From positions 4,799,501 to 4,863,500 of the forward strand of contig NZ_JACHMH010000001.1 of assembly GCF_014204915.1 (NCBI RefSeq): a stretch of DNA of 64,000 bases, given 5' to 3'. The notes below the pieces were generated by a model, which worked only from the letters and a program-made list of their open reading frames with translations, ran no database searches and had not been told where the DNA came from. The position numbers were made by a program, and so were the translations under genes. The stretch's first letter is position 1. Each line of letters starts with the position of its first letter. Shown in pieces: positions 22,268-29,794 of the stretch. The stretch comes from Crossiella cryophila. GTDB lineage: Bacteria > Actinomycetota > Actinomycetes > Mycobacteriales > Pseudonocardiaceae.

Positions 22268-24743
22268 GCGAGACCCTGGCCGCCCGGCGGGCCGGGATCA
22301 GCGCGGCAAGCGGAGCCGCCAGCAACGCGGCCGCGAGCAGCACGGCGAGGCGGTCCCAGGGCAGGGTGAACAGCACCGGCTGGGCCTCGGTACTGGCGAC
22401 TCGGGTGAGCAGCCAGGCGGGGGCCAGGCCGAGCAGCAGGCCGGTGGCCGCGCCGAACAGGGCGACGAACACCGACTCCACGGCCAGTGAACCGGCCAGC
22501 CCGGCCCGGCTCAGGCCCAGCGCCCGCAGCAACGCGGATTCCCTGGTGCGTTCCAGCACGGACAGCGAGAGCGTGTTGGCGATCCCGGCGAAGGCGATCA
22601 GCACCGAGAGCGCGGTCAGCGCCCACAGCAGGTCCAGGGTGCGGCGCAGCGGCGCGGCGAGTTGCTCCTTGAGTTCCGGGACTCCGCTGAGGCGGGCCAG
22701 TGGCGCGGTGGTCATGGCCTGGTCCAGGGCCGGGCGGACCTGGTCGGGGCTGGTGCCAGGGGCGAGGGCGAGCAGCAGGCTGTCCTCGTGGCTGGTGTTG
22801 TCCAGCGCGATGGCGGACTGCTGGGGGAGGTCGACCAGGGCCAGGCCGAGGTCGGCGCCGGGGACGCGCACGCCGTCGTAGACAGCGATCACCTTCAGCG
22901 GCACCGGTTTCGTCCGCGGACCGGCCTGCACGGTGTCACCGACCGCCAGGCCGGTCTCCTTGGCGAGCTGGGTGCTGATGGCCAGTTCGCCGGGGCCGAT
23001 CTTGTCCAGGCGGCCGGACAGCACGGCGGGGCGGAGCAGGGTGCCGAGGGCGTTGCCGCGCACCGCGGTCATCGAGTAGGCGCCGTGGCCGCCGAGGTTG
23101 CCGTTGAACGAGCGGCGGGGTGCGACCGCCGCGACCCCGGGCACCGCGGCCAGGGTGTTCGCCAGCGCGGTGGGCAGTGGTTGCAGGGACAGGACTGAGG
23201 TGACCACGTAGTCCGAGCCGAGTTGCCGGTCCAGGCCGCGGGACTGGCCCGCCTGCACGCCCGCGGTGACCGTGGTGACCAGGGAGACCACCGCGAGGCC
23301 GAGGGTGAGCGCGGCGGCGCTGGCCGCGGTGCGCTTGGGGTTGCGATCGGCGTTGAGCGCGGCCAGTTTCGCGGACTGACCCAGCAGCGGGGCGGTGAGC
23401 GCGCCCAGTCCGCGTACCACCGGCCCGGCCAGCAGCGGACCGGCCGTCACGGTCGCGGTCAGCAGGGCGACGGTGGCCAGCACGGTCAGCGTGGCGCCGG
23501 TCGCCACCTCGGCGTTGAGGGCCAGTGCGCCCAGGCCGAGGCCGAGCAGGAGCAGGAAAATCGCGAGCACCGCGCGCGGGCGTCCGGCGCGGGCGGACTT
23601 TCCCTCGACCTGGGTGCGCAGGGCGGCCACCGGCGGGATGCGGGTGGCGGTCCAGGCCGGGAAGGCCGAGGCGAGCACGGTGACCAGCACCCCGATGGCC
23701 AGCGCGGCCAGGATCGTGCGTGTGCTGAGCGGCAGGTAGACGCCGGATTCCGGGCCGCCGGTGAGGGCCTGGAGGGCCGCGGCCACGCCGAGTCCGCCGA
23801 ACAGGCCCAGTACCGAGGCGATCAGCCCGACGGCCGCGGCCTCGGCCAGCACGCTGGTGAACACCTGGCCGCGACCGGCGCCGACACAGCGAAGCAGGGC
23901 GAGTTCGCGGGCGCGCTGGGCGAGCAGGATGGTGAAGGAGTTGGCGATCACCAGTGCGGCCACCACCATGGCCAGCGCGGCGAAGGCGGTGAAGAACCCG
24001 GTCAGCCGGGCCGAGTCCGAGGCGGCCTGACCCAACAGCTTCCCGGCGGCCTCCTTGCCGGTCACCACGCTGATGCCCCGGCCGCCCACCGACTTCTTCA
24101 ACTCGGCGACCAGTGCCGCCGGACTCACGCCCGCCGCGCGCACCATGATCTCGCCGTAGCCGCTGCGTGGGCCGAGTTCACGCAGGCCCTCTGGCGAGAG
24201 CACGAGCTGGGGCGCGCCGATGCCGGCGTCGGTGGGCCTGCGGAAGGTGCCGACCAGGGCGAAGGTGTGCGGGACGCCGTTCTGGTCGTACACGGTGATC
24301 GACTGGCCGAGCCGGAAGTCCGCCGCGGCGCCGATGGCCATGGCGATCTCGTTGGCGGCACTGGGAAAACGGCCCTCGGCCAGGTCGAACGGGCGCAGGT
24401 GTTCGTCGGCGGGCACGGCCATCGCGCCCGCGTCCTGGAGACGACCGGTGCCGTCTCGCAGCGGAGCGCTGGCGAAGGCCCGGCCCTCCGCGGCGGCCAC
24501 GCCGGGAGTCTTGCGCACCTTGGCCAGCAGGGGCTCGTCGAGTTCGGCGTGGCCGGTGCTGGTGATGGTGGCGTCCGCGCCGCGCAGGTGCACGGCCACC
24601 GCGTCCCGCAGCCCGGCGGAGACCGCGTCGGACAGGACCAGCGCGCCCGCGACGAAGGCCACGCCGAGGGCGATGGCCACCGCGGAGAGCAGCAGCCGGG
24701 CCGGACGGGCCTTCAGTCCGGAAAGGACGGTGCGCAGCATCAC
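22242..24743 (-). CDS. FtsX-type ABC transporter permease (MacB-like)
   Basis: The 833-residue protein has an N-terminal membrane segment (ARLLLSAVAIALGVAFVAGA), a large extracytoplasmic MacB-like domain, a first FtsX block (LAMVVAALVIANSFTILLAQ), a central linker, a second outer domain and a second FtsX block near the C-terminus (LLWALTALSVLIAFAGIANT; LRALGLSRAGL). This is the two-FtsX layout of LolE/MacB-like exporters of peptides, antibiotics or lipids. ATG overlaps the ATPase stop by 4 bp. A two-component system is divergent and is the likely controller. Confidence 0.92.
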   Translation of the reverse strand: MMLRTVLSGLKARPARLLLSAVAIALGVAFVAGALVLSDAVSAGLRDAVAVHLRGADATITSTGHAELDEPLLAKVRKTPGVAAAEGRAFASAPLRDGTGRLQDAGAMAVPADEHLRPFDLAEGRFPSAANEIAMAIGAAADFRLGQSITVYDQNGVPHTFALVGTFRRPTDAGIGAPQLVLSPEGLRELGPRSGYGEIMVRAAGVSPAALVAELKKSVGGRGISVVTGKEAAGKLLGQAASDSARLTGFFTAFAALAMVVAALVIANSFTILLAQRARELALLRCVGAGRGQVFTSVLAEAAAVGLIASVLGLFGGLGVAAALQALTGGPESGVYLPLSTRTILAALAIGVLVTVLASAFPAWTATRIPPVAALRTQVEGKSARAGRPRAVLAIFLLLLGLGLGALALNAEVATGATLTVLATVALLTATVTAGPLLAGPVVRGLGALTAPLLGQSAKLAALNADRNPKRTAASAAALTLGLAVVSLVTTVTAGVQAGQSRGLDRQLGSDYVVTSVLSLQPLPTALANTLAAVPGVAAVAPRRSFNGNLGGHGAYSMTAVRGNALGTLLRPAVLSGRLDKIGPGELAISTQLAKETGLAVGDTVQAGPRTKPVPLKVIAVYDGVRVPGADLGLALVDLPQQSAIALDNTSHEDSLLLALAPGTSPDQVRPALDQAMTTAPLARLSGVPELKEQLAAPLRRTLDLLWALTALSVLIAFAGIANTLSLSVLERTRESALLRALGLSRAGLAGSLAVESVFVALFGAATGLLLGLAPAWLLTRVASTEAQPVLFTLPWDRLAVLLAAALLAAPLAALIPARRAARVSLTAGMAPS

Positions 24744-25486
24744 GCCCCCAGTCCGGCCAGCGCGGCCAGCACGGTGTCCGCGGTCGGGCAGGGCAGGTGC
24801 CGGGCCACCCGGCCATCGGCCAGCAGCACACCGTGATCGGCGTGCGCGGCGGCCACCGGGTCGTGCGTGACCATCACCACGGTCTGGCCGAGTTCACGCA
24901 CCGACATCCGCAGGAACCCGAGCACCTCCGCGCCGGAGCGCGAGTCCAGGCTGCCGGTGGGCTCGTCGGCGAAGACCACCTCCGGACGGCCGGCCAGCGC
25001 GCGGGCGATGGCCACCCGCTGCTGCTGACCGCCGGACAGCTCACCCGGCCGGTGCCGCAGCCGGTCCCGCAGGCCGAGCGCGTTGATCACCGTGTCCAGC
25101 CAGGAGTGGTCAGGGGCGCGGCCGGCCAGGCGCAGGCCGAGCAGGATGTTGTCCTCGGCGCTCAGCGTGGGCAGCAGGTTGAAGGACTGGAAGACGAACC
25201 CGATCCGGTCCCGCCGCACCTTGGTCAGCTCGGCGTCGGTGAGTCCGTTGAGAAAGGACTGTCCAATGCGGACCTGGCCGGAGTCCACTGTGTTCAGTCC
25301 GGCCAGGCAGTGCAGCAGGGTGGACTTGCCGGAGCCGGAGGGACCCATGATCGCGGTGAACCGGCGGGCCGGGAGATCGAGCGAGACGTGGTCAAGGGCC
25401 CGGACCGCGGTCTCGCCACGCCCGTAGGTCTTGACCACGTCCGCCACGCCCACGGCGATCGGGCCGCCTGCTGTGTTCCGGTGCAT
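24740..25486 (-). CDS. ABC transporter ATP-binding protein (LolD/MacB-like)
   Basis: The 248-residue ATPase has Walker A GPSGSGKSTLLH (about 47-58), the signature LSGGQQQRVAIARAL and Walker B VVFADEPTGSLD followed by the switch HD in VTHDP. It couples to the FtsX-type permease, with which it overlaps by 4 bp. GTG/ATG at 25486 opens the unit. The 92-bp divergent region upstream contains regularly spaced CCTGAA boxes. Confidence 0.95.
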   Translation of the reverse strand: MHRNTAGGPIAVGVADVVKTYGRGETAVRALDHVSLDLPARRFTAIMGPSGSGKSTLLHCLAGLNTVDSGQVRIGQSFLNGLTDAELTKVRRDRIGFVFQSFNLLPTLSAEDNILLGLRLAGRAPDHSWLDTVINALGLRDRLRHRPGELSGGQQQRVAIARALAGRPEVVFADEPTGSLDSRSGAEVLGFLRMSVRELGQTVVMVTHDPVAAAHADHGVLLADGRVARHLPCPTADTVLAALAGLGA

Positions 25487-25508
25487 GCCGGGAGTGTGGC
25501 CGGACCGG

Positions 25509-25547
25509 CCTGAACGGTTCCTGAACCAACCTGAAGATCACTTCAGG
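25509..25547. promoter_or_regulatory. CCTGAA direct repeats, probable response-regulator site
   Basis: CCTGAA occurs at 25509, 25520 and 25530, spaced 11 and 10 bp, and once inverted (TTCAGG, 25542-25547). The last pair extends to the perfect stem CCTGAAG / CTTCAGG (25530-25547). Helix-period hexamer repeats are typical OmpR-family sites. They lie between the ABC transporter and the two-component genes. Confidence 0.6.
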
Positions 25548-25578
25548 AAGTGCGCCGGGGATCTGGGAGGATCAGGGG

Positions 25579-26253
25579 GTGCGGGTGCTGGTGGTGGAGG
25601 ACGAGCGGCGGCTGGCCGAGTCGCTGCAATGGGGCTTGGAGGCCGACGGCTACGCGGTGGACCTCGCCCACGACGGCCTGGAGGGCCTGGAACTCGCCCA
25701 GCTGCACCCCTATCAGGTGATCGTGCTGGACATCATGCTGCCCAAGCTCAACGGCTACCGGGTCTGCGCGGCACTGCGCGAACGCGGGGTGCGCACGCCG
25801 ATCCTGATGCTCACCGCCAAGAACGGTGAGTACGACGAGGCCGAGGCCCTGGACACCGGCGCGGATGACTTCCTCAGCAAGCCGTTCTCCTACGTGGTGC
25901 TCACCGCCCGGCTGCGCGCGCTCACCCGCCGGGGCGCCGCGGGCGCGGCCGGCCTGCTCAGCTTCGGCGATCTGGTGCTCGACCCCGGCACCCGTACCTG
26001 CCGCCGGGCCGGGCAGCCGGTGACGTTGACCACCAAGGAGTTCGCGGTGCTGGAATGCCTGTTGCGGCACAACGGACAGGTGGCCGCCAAGTCCGAGATC
26101 CTGGCCCAGGTCTGGGATCTGGCCTACCAGGGCGATCCGAACATCGTCGAGGTGTACGTGAGTGCTTTGCGGCGCAAGCTGGACACGCCGTTCGGGCGGC
26201 GCACCATCGCCACCGTGCGCGGTATCGGCTACCGGCTGGTGGCCGATGACTAG
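25579..26253 (+). CDS. OmpR-family response regulator
   Basis: The 224-residue protein has a receiver domain with acidic pocket VVEDE, phosphoacceptor Asp51 (VIVLDIMLP), Thr79 (MLTAKN) and Lys (LSKPFSY), then a winged-helix output domain (LTTKEFAVLECLLRH; NIVEVYVSALRRKLD; VRGIGYRL). GTG at 25579 starts it. The 3' end overlaps the histidine kinase gene by 8 bp. It probably controls the divergent FtsX-type ABC transporter through the CCTGAA repeats. Confidence 0.95.
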   Translation: MRVLVVEDERRLAESLQWGLEADGYAVDLAHDGLEGLELAQLHPYQVIVLDIMLPKLNGYRVCAALRERGVRTPILMLTAKNGEYDEAEALDTGADDFLSKPFSYVVLTARLRALTRRGAAGAAGLLSFGDLVLDPGTRTCRRAGQPVTLTTKEFAVLECLLRHNGQVAAKSEILAQVWDLAYQGDPNIVEVYVSALRRKLDTPFGRRTIATVRGIGYRLVADD

Positions 26254-27727
26254 GCGACTGAAGTGGTGGCCGGTGTCGGTGCGCCGCGGTACCGCGCTGG
26301 CCGCGGCGTTGCTGAGCCTGCTGGTGTTCGGCCTTGGCTGGCTGGGCATCCGCGAGTTCGTGCGGGTGCAGCTGACCGCGCACGAGCACAGCAGCACCCG
26401 CGCCCAGCTGCAGCGGATCGCCGAGGCATACCGGGTGGCCGCGCTTGGCAGTGGCCGGACCGCGCTGACCACCGCGATCCACAGCGGCGACGCCCTGTTC
26501 GAGGTGGTCACCGACACCGGCGAGACCGTGGTGCGCGCCAACACCCTGCGCAAGCTGGACCCCGCCTGGAAACCCCTGCCCCCGGCCCCGGCCGACGTCG
26601 GACCGGACTGGATCGGCACCGGTACCGCCACCCTGCGCCCCGGCAGCCATCCGCACTGGCGCGAGTACCGCGAGTACACCGTGCTGTCCACAGTGGTCGA
26701 GAACATCCCGGCCGACCTGGTCGAGCCACTCGGCCGCGAAGGGTCCACAGTGGACACCGGACTGGCGCCGACCACCTCGGCCGGCAGCTACCGGCTCACC
26801 GTGCACCTGTTCGTGCTGCCCTGGGACAGCCTGCGCACGCTGAAACTCTTCGACAACGCCCTGTTCTTCTTCACCCCCTTGGCCGTGCTGCTCTCCGCCC
26901 TGGCCGCCTGGTTCGCCGCCGGACGCGCACTGCGCCCGGTGGAGGCGATCCGCCGGGAACTCGCCGAGGTCAGCGAACGGCAGCTGGACCGGCGGGTGCC
27001 GGTGCCCGGATCCGGGGACGAGATCGCCCGGCTGGCCGGGACCACGAACGAGACCCTGGACCGGTTGCAGGCGGCACACCTGCGGCAGCAGCGGTTCGTC
27101 GCCGACGCAAGCCACGAACTGCGCAGCCCGCTGGCCGGATTGCGCACCGGCCTGGAGGTGGCACTGACCCACCCGGACCGGGCGGACTGGCCCGCGGTCG
27201 CGCACCGGTCGCTGCAGGAAGTGCAGCGCCTGCAACGCATCACCGCGGACCTGCTGCAACTGGCCGTCGACCCGGCGCCCGCACCGTCCACAGTGGTCGA
27301 CCTCGCCGACGTGGTGGCCGAACAGGTCGCCGAACTCGCCCTCAGCTCCGGCGGTCCGCAGGTCACGTCCACAGTGGACGGACCGGCGCTGGTGCGTGGT
27401 GAGCCGGTGCAGCTCGAACGCCTGCTGCGCAACCTCCTGGACAACGCGGTCCGGCACGCGCACACCACCGTCACCGTCCACTTGAGCCGGTCCGCGACCG
27501 AGGCCGTGCTCGAAGTCCTCGACGACGGCCCCGGCATCCCCGCGGCCGACCGGGAACGCGTGTTCGACCGGTTCGCACGGCTGGACGACGCCAGGGCTAC
27601 GGACGCGGGCGGCTCCGGCCTGGGTCTCACCCTGGCCAGGGACATCGCGCGCAGGCACGGCGGCACGCTGGTGGTGGCCGACAGCGATACCGGCGCGCGG
27701 CTGATCGCCCGGCTGCCGGTGGGGTGA
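26246..27727 (+). CDS. Sensor histidine kinase
   Basis: The 493-residue protein has a first membrane segment (GTALAAALLSLLVFGLGWLG), an extracytoplasmic domain of about 170 residues, a second segment (FFFTPLAVLLSALAAWFAAG) leading into HAMP, and a phosphoacceptor motif DASHELRSPLAG (His about 289). The ATPase boxes follow: N-box NLLDNAVRHA, DDGPGIP and GGSGLGLTLA. ATG at 26246 overlaps the response regulator. Four GTCCACAGTGG palindromes occur within the gene. It partners the upstream response regulator; the stimulus is unknown. Confidence 0.95.
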   Translation: MTRRLKWWPVSVRRGTALAAALLSLLVFGLGWLGIREFVRVQLTAHEHSSTRAQLQRIAEAYRVAALGSGRTALTTAIHSGDALFEVVTDTGETVVRANTLRKLDPAWKPLPPAPADVGPDWIGTGTATLRPGSHPHWREYREYTVLSTVVENIPADLVEPLGREGSTVDTGLAPTTSAGSYRLTVHLFVLPWDSLRTLKLFDNALFFFTPLAVLLSALAAWFAAGRALRPVEAIRRELAEVSERQLDRRVPVPGSGDEIARLAGTTNETLDRLQAAHLRQQRFVADASHELRSPLAGLRTGLEVALTHPDRADWPAVAHRSLQEVQRLQRITADLLQLAVDPAPAPSTVVDLADVVAEQVAELALSSGGPQVTSTVDGPALVRGEPVQLERLLRNLLDNAVRHAHTTVTVHLSRSATEAVLEVLDDGPGIPAADRERVFDRFARLDDARATDAGGSGLGLTLARDIARRHGGTLVVADSDTGARLIARLPVG

Positions 27728-27833
27728 TTGGGTAGCCCCACCCACGGTTTCCGGCGTTGTTGGCGGCGTTGATCCGGCCGCAGGGTGGTGCTCCCGCGGT
27801 GATGGCCGCGGGTCCCTGCACTAGGAGGATCCC

Positions 27834-29597
27834 GTGCGGATCACCACAGCACTGCTCGTGGCACTGGGGGTGGTGGCGCTGGGCGTCACCGCGCCGAGCG
27901 CCGAGGCGGCCGGGCAACCGGCGGACCACCTCGTCACCCTGACCGATCACACCACCGACCCGGCCGCGCTCGCCGCCCGGCACAGCAGCCGGGTCGGGCA
28001 CGTCTACCGGCACGCTCTCACCGGCTTCGCCGCATCCCTGACGCCCCAGGCGGTCGCGGCGCTGCGGCGCGACCCCCGGGTGCGCTCGGTGGAACCGGAC
28101 CAGGTGGTGCGCACCACCGCGCAGACCACGCCCACCGGGGTGGAGCGGGCCTTCGCCACCCAGAACCCCAACCTGAAGATCAACGGCGTCAGCGACTACA
28201 GCGCCGACGTGGACGTCGCGGTGATCGACACCGGGGTGGACGGCAAGCACCCCGACCTGACCGTGGTCGCCCGCGCCAACTGCGTGAACAGCAGCAGCTG
28301 CACGGACAACGCGGGCAACGACGGCCACGGCCACGGCACGCACGTGGCAGGCACCATCGGCGCCAAGGACGACGGGACCGGGGTCACCGGCATCGCGCCG
28401 GGGGCGCGGATCTGGTCGGCCAAGGTGCTCGACGACGGCGGCAGCGGCCAGCTCTCCGGCTTGGTCGCCGGCGTGGACTGGGTGGCCGCGCACGCCGAGG
28501 AGATCGAGGTGGCCAACATGAGCCTCGGCTGCGACGGCTGCACCAACGACGCGCTCAGCCAGGCGATCTCGGCCGCGGTGGCCAAGGGCGTGGTGTTCGC
28601 GGTGGCCGCCGGCAACAACCACAAGGACGCCAGGACCTTCTTCCCGGCCAACCACCCCGAGGTGATCACCGTCTCGGCGCTGGCCGACTTCAACGGCAAA
28701 CGCGGCGGCGGCGCGGCCTCGACCTGCCGGGCCGACCAGGACGACACCCTGGCCGACTTCAGCAACTTCGGCGCCACCGTGGAGATCGCCGCCCCCGGCA
28801 CCTGCATCCTGTCCACCCACCTCAACGGCGGGTACCAGACGTTGAGCGGCACCTCGATGGCCGCCCCGCACGTGGCAGGGGCAGCGGGCCTGCTCACCGC
28901 CAACGGCAACCGGGCCAAGGACCGGGACGGCGTGCGGGCGATCCGGCAGCGCCTGATCGACACCGCGAACACCGACTGGACCGACGATTCCGGCGACAAC
29001 GTCAAGGAACCACTCCTGGACGTCGGCTCGGCCCAGGACTACCCGGCCGGTCCCGCCGACCCTGGCAGGCCCACCGCCGCCTTCACCGCGAGCTGTTCGA
29101 CGAGCAACACCACCTGCTCCTTCGACGGGAGTTCCACAAAGGACAGTGACGGCACCATCACGGACTATTCCTGGGAATTCGGCGACGGCAGCACCGGCAC
29201 CGGCAAGACCACCTCGCACGGCTACGGCAAGTCCGGGTACTACAGCGTCCGGCTCACCGTGACCGACAACGACGGCAAGACGCACAGCACCCGCCGCCTG
29301 GTCAAGGCCGGTGACCTGCCGCCGAATGCCGCCTTCAGCAGTCGCTGCAACCGGGGGAGCTGCTCCTTCGACGGCAGTGCCTCCAGCGATGAGGAGGGCG
29401 CGGTTTCCGGCCACGCCTGGAAGTTCGGTGACGGCACCACCGGCACCGGCACGACCGTCTCACACAGCTACCCCAACGTCGCCGCGACCTACACGGTGAC
29501 CCTGACCGTCACCGACAGCCGCAACCAGACCGGCTCGACCAGCCGGACCGTACGCTGCCACAAGCACATCACCGTCCCGCTCTGCTTCGCCAGCTGA
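27834..29597 (+). CDS. Secreted subtilisin-like protease (S8) with two PKD domains
   Basis: The 587-residue protein has a signal peptide (1-25), an I9-type propeptide (about 30-100) and a subtilase domain with Asp132 (VAVIDTGVDG), His167 (HGTHVAGT), Asn261 (AAGNN) and Ser341 (LSGTSMAAPHVAGA). Two PKD domains follow (about 411-490 and 496-575; WEFGDGSTGTG and WKFGDGTTGTG), each with a Cys pair. AGGAGG (27823-27828) precedes GTG. PKD domains usually bind polymers or cell surfaces. The stop is 47 bp before palindromic element copy 2. Confidence 0.95.
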   Translation: MRITTALLVALGVVALGVTAPSAEAAGQPADHLVTLTDHTTDPAALAARHSSRVGHVYRHALTGFAASLTPQAVAALRRDPRVRSVEPDQVVRTTAQTTPTGVERAFATQNPNLKINGVSDYSADVDVAVIDTGVDGKHPDLTVVARANCVNSSSCTDNAGNDGHGHGTHVAGTIGAKDDGTGVTGIAPGARIWSAKVLDDGGSGQLSGLVAGVDWVAAHAEEIEVANMSLGCDGCTNDALSQAISAAVAKGVVFAVAAGNNHKDARTFFPANHPEVITVSALADFNGKRGGGAASTCRADQDDTLADFSNFGATVEIAAPGTCILSTHLNGGYQTLSGTSMAAPHVAGAAGLLTANGNRAKDRDGVRAIRQRLIDTANTDWTDDSGDNVKEPLLDVGSAQDYPAGPADPGRPTAAFTASCSTSNTTCSFDGSSTKDSDGTITDYSWEFGDGSTGTGKTTSHGYGKSGYYSVRLTVTDNDGKTHSTRRLVKAGDLPPNAAFSSRCNRGSCSFDGSASSDEEGAVSGHAWKFGDGTTGTGTTVSHSYPNVAATYTVTLTVTDSRNQTGSTSRTVRCHKHITVPLCFAS

Positions 29598-29644
29598 TCA
29601 CCTGAACGCGGTGCGCCCGGCATTCCGGCCCGCACCTCCCCGGT

Positions 29645-29786
29645 GTGTTGGCCGTTGTCGTACGCAGTGTTGGCCGAACTGGTACACCCATCGGCCAACA
29701 CACCGTCCACAACGGCCAACACACCGTCCACAACGGCCAACACACCGTCCAGTTCGGCCAACACACCGTACGAGAACGGCCAACAC
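29645..29786 (-). repeat. Palindromic tandem-repeat element, copy 2 (three core units)
   Basis: This 142-bp copy reads in the minus orientation. Outer arms are GTGTTGGCCGTTCTCGTAC (minus strand, one mismatch to the pair) and GTACGACAACGGCCAACAC. Three 21-bp core units follow the first arm, each GGTGTGTTGGCCG plus AACTGGAC, TTGTGGAC and TTGTGGAC. A 41-bp terminal unit contains CCAGTTCGGCCAACAC, complementary to the AACTGG unit. The stem is therefore about 38 bp with a few mismatches and a loop of about 60 bases. It lies between convergent genes, 47 bp from the subtilase stop and 8 bp from the LuxR stop. GGT flanks both ends but may be chance. Confidence 0.95.
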
Positions 29787-29794
29787 GGTGTTGT

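Noticed and set aside
29645-29786. Integron attC site
   Set aside because: The size and hairpin shape are similar, but the GTTRRRY core and complementary partner sites are not present, and there is no integrase.
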